A stretch of DNA of 6,134 nucleotides from JBPCRW01 sp050996405 (GCA_050996405.1 JBPCRW010000009.1:1-6134); one strand, 5' to 3'; numbered from the stretch's first letter, positions 1 to 5,575 are shown. Made by a program: numbers and translations. The notes: generated by a model from the letters alone, not told the origin.

Positions 1-144
1 CTGCGACAAGTTAAGTAATAACAATAATTGAGAAAGCGAGAGAAACTATGAATAATCAGAATTTACGAAATTTAGTGAAGTTAATTAAAGATACGCGCAA
101 ATCAACTTTTAAATACTCTAGAAAATGTGGTTAAGTAGTATGAG
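1..144 (+). promoter_or_regulatory. Candidate CRISPR leader, AT-rich, upstream of repeat 1
   Basis: This AT-rich stretch directly precedes the first repeat and holds no convincing gene. Stop codons occur in all three forward frames within the first 40 nt, so any upstream gene ends before or just inside the window edge. Placing the leader here agrees with the only variant repeat (number 21) lying near the opposite end, and with the orientation implied by a type V-B-like repeat (repeat 5' of spacer). An 11-nt near-direct repeat (GTTAAGTAATA at 10-20, GTTAAGTAGTA at 130-140) brackets the region. The stretch ACTTTTAAATA at 105-115 could pair with the repeat. A 28-codon reading frame (48-134) also lies inside. 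No sigma-70 promoter could be assigned with confidence. Leader identity is inference. Confidence 0.5.
48..134 (+). CDS. Possible 28-residue small ORF inside the leader
   Basis: An ATG at 48 opens a 28-codon frame ending in TAA at 132-134. The product is lysine-rich and basic (starts MNNQNLRNLVKLIKD, ends YSRKCG). A weak purine-rich stretch, GAGAG at about 38-42, sits just upstream and could act as a ribosome binding site. It resembles no family I recognise. Because it lies in an AT-rich leader and is very short, it may be chance. If translated, it would be a small basic peptide encoded directly before the CRISPR array. Confidence 0.15.
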   Translation: MNNQNLRNLVKLIKDTRKSTFKYSRKCG

Positions 145-1760
145 TTGAATATTCCTTTGATATTGAAAAGTGTTTAGCACGGCTACGGAATGGACGGCTT
201 CGGACGCGACGATGATTTGAATATTCCTTTGATATTGAAAAGTGTTTAGCACTATGGCGGTAAGTAATGGACACTAAAAACTATATTTTGAATATTCCTT
301 TGATATTGAAAAGTGTTTAGCACTCTCGGTTTAGAAATAAAACCGCGCGTGAAAATGTTGAATATTCCTTTGATATTGAAAAGTGTTTAGCACCCAATAC
401 TCAACGCCCTGATGAATATTTACGGTTTTTGAATATTCCTTTGATATTGAAAAGTGTTTAGCACGTTCTGCGCTCTGTTTTGGAAGACAAATTTCCTGAT
501 TGAATATTCCTTTGATATTGAAAAGTGTTTAGCACAATAAACGTTCACAAAAAATGAATGAATCATTCACTTGAATATTCCTTTGATATTGAAAAGTGTT
601 TAGCACCGGCTTGCTGCCATTCGCGTAATTCTTTGCGCGAATTTGAATATTCCTTTGATATTGAAAAGTGTTTAGCACAGCGAAACAAACAAACTATTCG
701 GACACAAACTAACTTGAATATTCCTTTGATATTGAAAAGTGTTTAGCACAGGTTGTGCGATTAACTTATTATTGATTGTTTATTTGAATATTCCTTTGAT
801 ATTGAAAAGTGTTTAGCACGTCACGGAGTCGAAACCGAACTTGACGAACCGCTTGCAGTTGAATATTCCTTTGATATTGAAAAGTGTTTAGCACCTTTGC
901 AGGCAGACTTAGAAAAAGTTTCAATTGATTTGAATATTCCTTTGATATTGAAAAGTGTTTAGCACCGGCGGCAACAATACTTGATCAATCACGGTTACAC
1001 TTGAATATTCCTTTGATATTGAAAAGTGTTTAGCACACCCAAATGAAAACCTTCGGTGCAAAACCGGCATTGATAATTGAATATTCCTTTGATATTGAAA
1101 AGTGTTTAGCACGAGAAAGCATCTTCAAAAACATCTTCCGAGAGGGCTTGAATATTCCTTTGATATTGAAAAGTGTTTAGCACGTATGACGCGGAACTGT
1201 TCACAATACCGGGAGACTCGATTGAATATTCCTTTGATATTGAAAAGTGTTTAGCACATTACATTCATTTTTTGTGAATGATTTGAGAATAAAATTGAAT
1301 ATTCCTTTGATATTGAAAAGTGTTTAGCACCCGCTAAAAAGCGAAAGATGATTCACAATAACCCCCGTTGAATATTCCTTTGATATTGAAAAGTGTTTAG
1401 CACCCTGATAGATTTTTCAACGGCAATACCGATTTTTGTTTTGAATATTCCTTTGATATTGAAAAGTGTTTAGCACTCAAACAAAACGGCGGAAATTTTT
1501 CGCCGACAGATTGAATATTCCTTTGATATTGAAAAGTGTTTAGCACATCAACACGGCGGTCGAAGGCTGTCTGTTTTTCGATTTGAATATTCCTTTGATA
1601 TTGAAGAGTGTTTAGCACCCGATGACGCGGAGATAGCGTTCGCGTTTTTCAAGTTGAATATTCCTTTGATATTGAAAAGTGTTTAGCACAAAAGAGGAAA
1701 GAAGGCAAAATTTTAGACGATAATTTGAATATTCCTTTGATATTGAAAAGTGTTTAGCAC
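145..1760 (+). CRISPR. CRISPR array, 23 repeats / 22 spacers, type V-B-like repeat
   Basis: The 36-nt repeat begins TTGAATATTCC and ends AGTGTTTAGCAC. Repeats start at 145, 217, 288, 358, 429, 500, 571, 643, 714, 784, 859, 930, 1001, 1077, 1148, 1222, 1295, 1368, 1441, 1511, 1583, 1654 and 1725. All are identical except repeat 21, which has A to G at repeat position 24 (1606). Spacers are 34-40 nt, mostly 35, and all differ. From memory of the families, the 3' end matches type V-B (Cas12b) repeats, which end in AAGTGGCAC or ATTAGCAC, more than type I, II-A/C, III, V-A or VI repeats. In that case transcription is left to right and each crRNA carries its spacer 3' of the repeat. The repeat has only weak internal stems: GTG/CAC around TTTAG, and CTTT/AAAG. 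No cas gene lies in the window, so the subtype is inference. Uniform repeats and many distinct spacers suggest recent activity. Confidence 0.98.
1583..1618 (+). repeat. Variant CRISPR repeat (number 21 of 23)
   Basis: This copy reads GAAGAG where the other 22 repeats read GAAAAG, a single transition at 1606. Sequence drift in CRISPR arrays usually accumulates at the leader-distal end, so the variant gives weak support for a leader on the left. Repeats 22 and 23 are again canonical, which makes it an isolated point mutation rather than progressive decay. Confidence 0.95.
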
Positions 1761-1778
1761 CGCTCTATATTTATAATC

Positions 1779-1803
1779 GGTAGTGTCTCAAAATTTATGC
1801 TGG
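1779..1803 (+). repeat. IS1-family terminal inverted repeat, left
   Basis: This 25-nt end starts GGTAGTGTCTC and ends TTTATGCTGG. It is the exact reverse complement of 2523-2547. It contains the transposase stop codon. Confidence 0.95.
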
Positions 1804-2487
1804 CGAAAATTACTGTGCTGAACATATAAATTTAGCACCGCGTCGTGCATTTCCCCGTTCTTTGAAAAAGCAATCGTCTTGCGCCCTAATCGCTTCAAGT
1901 GAATGCGAAAGTTCAGATTTTTTCTTTCGATCCGTTGCGTTTTGCCTTTTCCGATGTAATGTCGCTCGGCAGGCACATATTTTTGATACGACTGCCAATG
2001 ATCGGAAGCCAACTCGTTGATTCGACTGTTTCGATATTTTTCCAGTAACTTTCGACAATTAGCATCGGTGCGCCTGCCGTGAACGACCGCTCCGATGCGC
2101 CGCGTCGCGGAAGGTTAGTCCGAGCCACGTCCATCGCCGTTTTTTCTTGCTCCCCACAAACGACCAAAACTCATCCAGTTCAACTGTTTGAGCTTTGGTT
2201 GGCGGGCGCAAGTCAGGCAATTTTTCTGCTGCCAGACGAATTATTTTGAGAATTGTATTGGTCGAAACCGCTAGCACGCGACTGATGTCCCGAATACCGG
2301 AACTGTTCAATATCATCTTTAAGATCAAAGAACTGATTTCAGGGCGACAGCCTTGATAAGTGTAATCGGTGATAAACTGCTTTCCGCAGTTTTGGCACAG
2401 ATATTTTTGCTTTTTGTTTTGAGTTTTGCCATTCTTTTTCAGGTTGAAAGAAGAGCAATGCGGACAATTTATCTTTTGGTAACACAC
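1788..2487 (-). pseudogene. IS1-family transposase (InsA-InsB type), one frameshift
   Basis: Translation from a GTG at 2487 gives an InsA-like part with a zinc ribbon (CPHC near residues 8-11, CQNC at 31-34) and a helix-turn-helix around residues 58-80. It runs in the same frame into the InsB-like catalytic start ELDEFWSFVGSKKKRRWTWL, so the two IS1 reading frames are fused here. The frame then breaks near 2100-2108. The homologous continuation (TRRIGAVVHGRRTDANC, then ASDHWQSYQ and TQRIERKNLN) lies one base out of phase and runs uninterrupted to the stop at 1788-1790. The change equals one inserted or two deleted bases. The presumed DDE residues (D of ELDE, D of SDHW, E of RIER) are all encoded, but on the two sides of the break. 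As read, the protein would be truncated and inactive unless a +1 or -2 slip occurs. Confidence 0.88.
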
Positions 2488-2522
2488 ATTACTTTAGATG
2501 ACTGTTCGCGCTCTTTTTTCAA

Positions 2523-2547
2523 CCAGCATAAATTTTGAGACACTACC
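2523..2547 (-). repeat. IS1-family terminal inverted repeat, right
   Basis: This is a 25-nt perfect partner of 1779-1803. It lies about 36 nt upstream of the transposase start, where IS1-family elements normally carry the transposase promoter, although no clear promoter could be assigned. Confidence 0.95.
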
Positions 2548-2572
2548 ACTTAATCTAGTGCAAAATCAAGTA

Positions 2573-3185
2573 TCATTGTTGGATAGTTTCGGCAGCCGTT
2601 CGGATTTGAAGTAAGCGCACACTCTTTGACTCAATCATTTCCGCTGTTAATTCCCCATTCGGCTCGCAAATCGCTCGTTTGCCGTGCCTCCAATGCGGTT
2701 CAATCGGATTGAGCCACGGGCTTTGACTCGGAAGTTGACAACGAATGATCCGCACTCCGCCTTTTTCTTTTGTCGCCCGATTATGCTGAGTGAGCCAATT
2801 TCTGACCACCTTGGAAATATGCCGCGAAGCATTGTCCCAGATTAACAACAACACCCGCTTGCCTTCTTTTTCCAACTCTTCAATAATCCATAATCCATCG
2901 TAAAAATTCAATCGTCATCGCCGAAACGGGACGCTCTTTAAGAAATCGCACTCTGACCGCTTCGGTATCTTTCCGCAACAACCCGTAACAGGCAATCGCC
3001 TGCGGCTCGTGGTCGATTTTGGCTTTCGCTCTTTGCATCATTGGCAATGGCTCGCCGTCGCTCCAGGCATGCAGCCGAGGCTGCGCGAAGCGCGACCACC
3101 AAACCTCATCCAAATAACCCAACACCAAATCCGGGTTTTGTTTGCTTAAGCGAATCAATCGGTCACGGTTTTTTCTCCCATTCCG
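2573..3185 (-). pseudogene. IS630-family transposase remnant, 5'-truncated and frameshifted
   Basis: The minus-strand product carries the IS630/Tc1-like DDE core: GYLDEVWW (first Asp), LLLIWDNASRH (second Asp), and PSQSPWLNPIEPHW (Glu), with 44 residues between the second Asp and the Glu. The segment RDRLIRLSKQNPDLVLGYLDE is typical of the region just before the catalytic core. The N-terminal helix-turn-helix half expected in a protein of roughly 330-350 residues is absent, because the sequence changes to an integrase on the other strand near 3160-3190. The frame is also broken at 2884-2897 by a 7-bp tandem duplication. Removing one copy joins FLRW directly to IIEELEKEGKRV. The stop is TGA at 2573-2575. 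No terminal inverted repeats could be paired, since the upstream end is lost. It is a dead element retaining all three catalytic residues. Confidence 0.9.
2884..2897. repeat. 7-bp tandem duplication that frameshifts the IS630 transposase
   Basis: TAATCCA occurs twice in direct succession (2884-2890 and 2891-2897). Deleting one copy restores one continuous minus-strand frame from the first catalytic Asp through the C-terminus. The duplication is therefore the likely inactivating mutation. Confidence 0.9.
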
Positions 3186-3629
3186 GTGCGCGTGCGTGAA
3201 CTCTTGGAAATCAGACTCAAGCTGATGGAAGGCGATTATTTTTTTTCCGAAGACGGCACGGATTCAAACTTTTATCTAAATTCATTGAAGCGGGCGTGCG
3301 CGGCGCAGGGCATTCCATACGGCAGATTTACCGAAGGCGGTTTAATTTTCCACGACACGCGGCACACTTTTGTTTCCGGTCTGCTTTCCGGCGGTATTGA
3401 CCTCGAAACCACACGCGAACTTGCCGGACTCTCCCGCGATATGATTCTGCGCTACGCGCATTCATCTCCGGCGCAAAAAAGAAAGGCGGTCGAAGTCTTA
3501 AACCGGAAAAGCGTGCAGCCACGCTGCTCTTTGCAGGAAATTTTTGAAAAAACGCGCCGCAGTGAAATTGATTTTGACGAATTTGAAAGGCTCGTAAATT
3601 TGTTTTTTTGGACAAAAACCGGATTCTAA
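3186..3629 (+). pseudogene. Tyrosine recombinase/integrase, C-terminal catalytic fragment
   Basis: This is a phage-integrase-type catalytic C-terminal half. It shows YFFSEDGTDSNFYLNSLKRA (the strand-turn-helix before the active site), then HDTRHTFVSGLL with the HxxR motif (His56, Arg59 counted from 3186), and LRYAHSS with the nucleophile Tyr90. The core-binding N-terminal domain and the box I Arg, about 150-200 residues upstream, are missing: the sequence becomes antisense IS630 just before it. The GTG at 3186 is only the first in-frame start and is probably not a native one; IPVRVRELLE suggests that integrase sequence begins a few codons earlier. The usual Leu-Gly-His between the HxxR motif and the Tyr reads AGLSRDM here, one residue short and with Leu in place of His, which should impair catalysis even in a full-length protein. 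The stop is TAA at 3627-3629. It is a remnant of an integrated element. Confidence 0.85.
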
Positions 3630-3654
3630 AGCACAAGCCGCCGCCGCAAGCTGA

Positions 3655-3753
3655 TTAGTTGTAATACATACTAATACCACTAAACGCCCGCCTCAGCACC
3701 ACTTCCAAAAATCTTCCCGCCGCCGATACATCCAAATCGTTATTCCATATCGT
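3655..3753 (-). pseudogene. Possible decayed reading frame of unknown family
   Basis: On the minus strand, 32 codons follow a TAG (3754-3756) and end in TAA (3655-3657), with a coding-like product: DLDVSAAGRFLEVVLRRAFS near the start and GISMYYN at the end. A second minus-strand frame immediately upstream (about 3750-3800) reads KIWKQYRMAIRRYG. The two could be halves of one small gene split by a frameshift. I recognise no family, and no start codon or ribosome binding site is visible for the downstream part. Chance openness cannot be excluded. Confidence 0.2.
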
Positions 3754-3884
3754 CTAATCGCCATACGATATTGTTTCCAAATTTTGGACGGCAATTTTTA
3801 TTTCTTCTTTGCGGACAATTTAAATTCCTTCAATATAAAGATTTAGTGTTTTGTAAATCTGACGGCACAGTCATTGCCAAACAA

Positions 3885-3914
3885 TTCGCGGACGATTTGA
3901 CAGCCGTCCGCGAA
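3885..3914 (+). promoter_or_regulatory. Strong 10-bp hairpin just before a ribosome binding site
   Basis: TTCGCGGACG (3885-3894) and CGTCCGCGAA (3905-3914) form a perfect 10-bp stem with a 10-nt loop. It ends 3 nt before the AGAGG ribosome binding site of the gene at 3929. No T-tract follows, so it is not a standard intrinsic terminator. It could shape mRNA stability or access to the start site, or it may be a by-product of the decayed coding sequence. The structure is seen; any function is inference. Confidence 0.4.
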
Positions 3915-3917
3915 GAT

Positions 3918-3922
3918 AGAGG
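3918..3922 (+). promoter_or_regulatory. Ribosome binding site AGAGG
   Basis: AGAGG lies 6 nt before the ATG at 3929 and supports that start. The next in-frame ATG is far inside the mature protein and would remove the signal peptide. Confidence 0.6.
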
Positions 3923-3928
3923 TCTTAA

Positions 3929-4543
3929 ATGAAAATTCTTGAGAACGCGACCAAAATCTTCGGACTGATTTTAACTTTGCTATTTGTAAATTTTGTTAAC
4001 GGTCAAACTTCCGACAGTATTTACACGCTTCCCGCCGGAACGCGGATTTACGCGCGGATGGATAATGAAATCAACTCGAAAGTTTCGAGCATGAACGACA
4101 CTTTTACCGTCACCGTTTCCAAGCCGGTAATCATCCGCGAAGTCGAAGTTCTGCCGGTTGGAACAATTCTCGAAGGACGCATCGAAAAAGTTCGAAGCGC
4201 GGGATTCGGCAAAAGAGACGGAAGTTTTGAGGTTAAATTTGAAACGCTGCGATTGGCGAACGGCACGAAACGACGAATTGACGCGGGCTTGATAAATGTG
4301 GAAAAGCCGAAATCTTCGCGGACAATTAACGCCGCGACAATCGGCGGCGGAACGATAATCGGCGCGTTGTTCGGCGCGCTGGCTGACAAAAGCAAAGGCG
4401 CGTTAATCGGCGCGGGAGCGGGATTAGGAATTGGAACGGTTGTAGTTTTGCTGCAAAAAGGTCGGGAGTCAAAAATTAAGTCCGACGAAGAAATTATCAT
4501 TCAGTTGAGGCATGAAGTGACTTTACCGACGACGGATTTTTGA
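3929..4543 (+). CDS. Secreted hypothetical protein with glycine-zipper segment
   Basis: The 204-residue protein has a signal peptide: Lys2, a hydrophobic stretch at about residues 10-23, and likely cleavage at VNG-Q26. The mature N-terminal half contains LPAGTRIYARMDNEINSKVS (34-53) and VLPVGTILEGRIEKV (74-88). Spaced (L)P-x-GT motifs of this kind occur in beta-rich VirB10/TrbI-like folds. Residues 138-170 form a glycine zipper (GGGTIIGALFGAL, then GALIGAGAGLGIGT) that could insert in or pack against a membrane. The C-terminus is charged, then EVTLPTTDF. Proteins of this style are familiar from Acidobacteriota, where they are generally hypothetical. It probably acts in the periplasm or at the outer membrane; no enzymatic function can be assigned. 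An intrinsic terminator follows 53 nt after the stop, so its message probably ends before the beta-barrel gene. Confidence 0.88.
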   Translation: MKILENATKIFGLILTLLFVNFVNGQTSDSIYTLPAGTRIYARMDNEINSKVSSMNDTFTVTVSKPVIIREVEVLPVGTILEGRIEKVRSAGFGKRDGSFEVKFETLRLANGTKRRIDAGLINVEKPKSSRTINAATIGGGTIIGALFGALADKSKGALIGAGAGLGIGTVVVLLQKGRESKIKSDEEIIIQLRHEVTLPTTDF

Positions 4544-4596
4544 GAAGTTTTAAAGAGTTTGGTTATCGGTGAGAAGAACGCCGACGACCAATCAAG

Positions 4597-4639
4597 AAAG
4601 CCCGATGCGAAGGGGAGAGCGCGTCGGGCTTTTCTTTTT
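4597..4639 (+). terminator. Rho-independent terminator
   Basis: AAAGCCCGATGCG (4597-4609) pairs with CGCGTCGGGCTTT (4620-4632) as a 13-bp stem with one G-U wobble and a 10-nt loop. It is followed by a T-rich run (TCTTTTT). It would end transcription of the secreted hypothetical gene and separate it from the beta-barrel gene. Confidence 0.93.
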
Positions 4640-4654
4640 GCTCGCGCGGCATCT

Positions 4655-4660
4655 ATAATT
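4655..4660 (+). promoter_or_regulatory. Candidate -10 box TATAAT before the beta-barrel gene
   Basis: A perfect TATAAT sits 24 nt before the ATG at 4684, immediately after the terminator, where a new promoter is expected. No good -35 hexamer lies 16-18 nt upstream, since that position falls in the terminator T-tract. The downstream leader would be very short, with no clear Shine-Dalgarno sequence. Confidence 0.35.
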
Positions 4661-4683
4661 TTTATTAATTTTTATAAAAAGCA

Positions 4684-5490
4684 ATGAAAAATTCTCTGTT
4701 GCCGCAAACAGCTTTTTTATTATTAACCATTCTCTTTTGCGTTGCCGACTTTTGGGGGCAGCGACCATTTGTAACCGACAACGCAGAAGTCACGGACAAA
4801 AACAAATTTCACGCGGAATTTGGCAATCAATTAAACTGGTTGCAGCATTCGGCTTTTCCGGTAAAAAAACAAAACGGTTTCGACGCTCTGGCAGCATACG
4901 GCGTTTTTAAAAATGCGGAAGTCAGTTTTGACGCGGTGATACTTTCGCTTTTTAACGACCGCAGTAAATCGCCGCGCGTCGTTTCCGGTTTCGGCGATTC
5001 GACTTTGGGTTTCAAATACAATTTTCACCAAGAATCGGAAAATTCACGCCTTCCGGCAATGTCGGCAAGTTTTATCGTGCAGTTTCCGACCGGCGACGCT
5101 TCGCGTTCATTGGGCAGCGGCGTGACTGATTACGCTTTAAATTTCGTCGCGCAAAAAACCTTGAGCGAAAAATACACTCTGCGCGTCAACGCCGGAACGA
5201 TTTTCGCGGGCAACACCTTGAACGGCGTTTTGGGTTTCAAGGCGCGCGGCGTAATTTTTACGGGCGGCAGTTCGCTGGTCAGAAAAATCAACGATAAACT
5301 CCAACTCGGCGCGGAAGTAAGCGGAGCGGTTCCGAATAATTTTCAGTTAAACGCCGGACAGTTTCAATTTCAGACGGGCGGAAATTACCGAATCAGAAAA
5401 AAACAAACTCTGGATTTCGGCTTTATCGCCGGACACTTTGCCGCTAGCCCGCGTTATAGTTTGCAGCTTGGAACTTCAATTGATTTTTGA
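4684..5490 (+). CDS. Outer-membrane beta-barrel protein (MetA/transporter-like)
   Basis: The 268-residue protein starts with a signal peptide: Lys2, a hydrophobic core at about residues 8-20, and likely cleavage at FWG-Q26. The mature start QRPFVTDNAEVTDKNKFHAE is typical of barrel proteins annotated as phenol-degradation MetA-like or putative transporters. The rest alternates short amphipathic strands with turns: FGDSTLGFKYNF, then SASFIVQFPTGDASRSLGSG, then TDYALNFVAQKTL. It ends in Phe (LQLGTSIDF), the C-terminal aromatic signal used by the BAM machinery. The likely role is a 10-12-stranded outer-membrane channel or structural barrel; the substrate is unknown. ATG 4684 is supported by the signal peptide, although no clear Shine-Dalgarno precedes it. 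The gene is separated from the upstream one by a terminator and from malate dehydrogenase by 85 nt, so it is probably monocistronic or weakly linked. Confidence 0.88.
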   Translation: MKNSLLPQTAFLLLTILFCVADFWGQRPFVTDNAEVTDKNKFHAEFGNQLNWLQHSAFPVKKQNGFDALAAYGVFKNAEVSFDAVILSLFNDRSKSPRVVSGFGDSTLGFKYNFHQESENSRLPAMSASFIVQFPTGDASRSLGSGVTDYALNFVAQKTLSEKYTLRVNAGTIFAGNTLNGVLGFKARGVIFTGGSSLVRKINDKLQLGAEVSGAVPNNFQLNAGQFQFQTGGNYRIRKKQTLDFGFIAGHFAASPRYSLQLGTSIDF

Positions 5491-5560
5491 GAAAATCTGA
5501 ATTTGCCGTTTGCCGCGAGCCGTGACAAAATAAAGTTTTTATTGAACACGAATTATTTTT

Positions 5561-5570
5561 AAGAGAGGAA
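5561..5570 (+). promoter_or_regulatory. Ribosome binding site for malate dehydrogenase
   Basis: The sequence AAGAGAGGAA ends 5 nt before the ATG at 5576. It is the strongest Shine-Dalgarno sequence in the window and fixes this start. Confidence 0.8.
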
Positions 5571-5575
5571 TATAA

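Larger units (their letters stand above)
1779..2547 (-). mobile_element. IS1-family insertion sequence, complete ends, 769 bp
   Basis: Perfect 25-bp inverted repeats (1779-1803 and 2523-2547, outer end GGTAGTGTCTC) bound a segment of 769 bp, close to the 768 bp of classical IS1. Inside is one minus-strand transposase with an InsA-like zinc-ribbon/HTH part followed by an InsB-like catalytic part. The transposase stop codon (1788-1790) lies inside the terminal repeat, as in compact IS elements. No exact target duplication is present: the 8-mers outside the ends, TTATAATC (1771-1778) and ACTTAATC (2548-2555), share only their last five bases. That could be a decayed 8-bp duplication, or a sign of rearrangement at one end. 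The element begins 18 nt after the last CRISPR repeat. Confidence 0.93.
3819..3932 (+). pseudogene. Possible ORF tail overlapping the next gene by ATGA
   Basis: A plus-strand frame reads FKFLQYKDLVFCKSDGTVIA and ends AVREDRGLK. Its TGA (3930-3932) overlaps the ATG of the next gene (3929-3931). The segment DLVFCKSDGTVI resembles the stretch before the HxxR motif in tyrosine recombinases (compare YFFSEDGTD in the integrase fragment upstream), so it may be a second integrase scrap. The frame stays open upstream of 3819, but the sequence there does not look coding and no start or ribosome binding site is evident. The stop/start overlap may be accidental. Confidence 0.25.

Noticed and set aside
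558..746. Open reading frame across repeats 7-9 (plus strand)
   Set aside because: The product simply repeats the translation of the CRISPR repeat (EYSFDIEKCLA) and arises from repeat periodicity. It is not a gene.
921..1618. Minus-strand frames with repeated NTFQYQRNIQ
   Set aside because: These are also translations of CRISPR repeats on the reverse strand, separated by unrelated spacer codons.
1828..1840. TTTAGCAC after the array, identical to the last 8 nt of the CRISPR repeat
   Set aside because: It lies inside the IS1-family transposase coding sequence near the C-terminus, without the rest of the repeat. It is a chance 8-mer, not a degenerate repeat or an anti-repeat.
2139..2146. A6C slippery tract as a programmed -1 frameshift site in the IS1 transposase
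   Set aside because: A -1 shift here leads to the frame reading AMDVARTNLPRRG, not to the InsB continuation, and the authentic WTWLG follows in the zero frame.
2353..2538. Plus-strand frame opposite the IS1 transposase
   Set aside because: It is a shadow of the transposase zinc-ribbon region with no family resemblance of its own and no ribosome binding site.
3484..3496. GGCGGTCGAAG shared between spacer 20 and the integrase fragment (possible self-targeting)
   Set aside because: Only 11 nt match and both flanks differ. A match of this length is expected by chance across 22 spacers and several kb.
4048..4500. 150-codon minus-strand frame opposite the secreted hypothetical gene
   Set aside because: It is antisense to a gene with signal peptide, ribosome binding site and terminator. 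Its Pro/Ala-rich runs mirror the glycine zipper codons.
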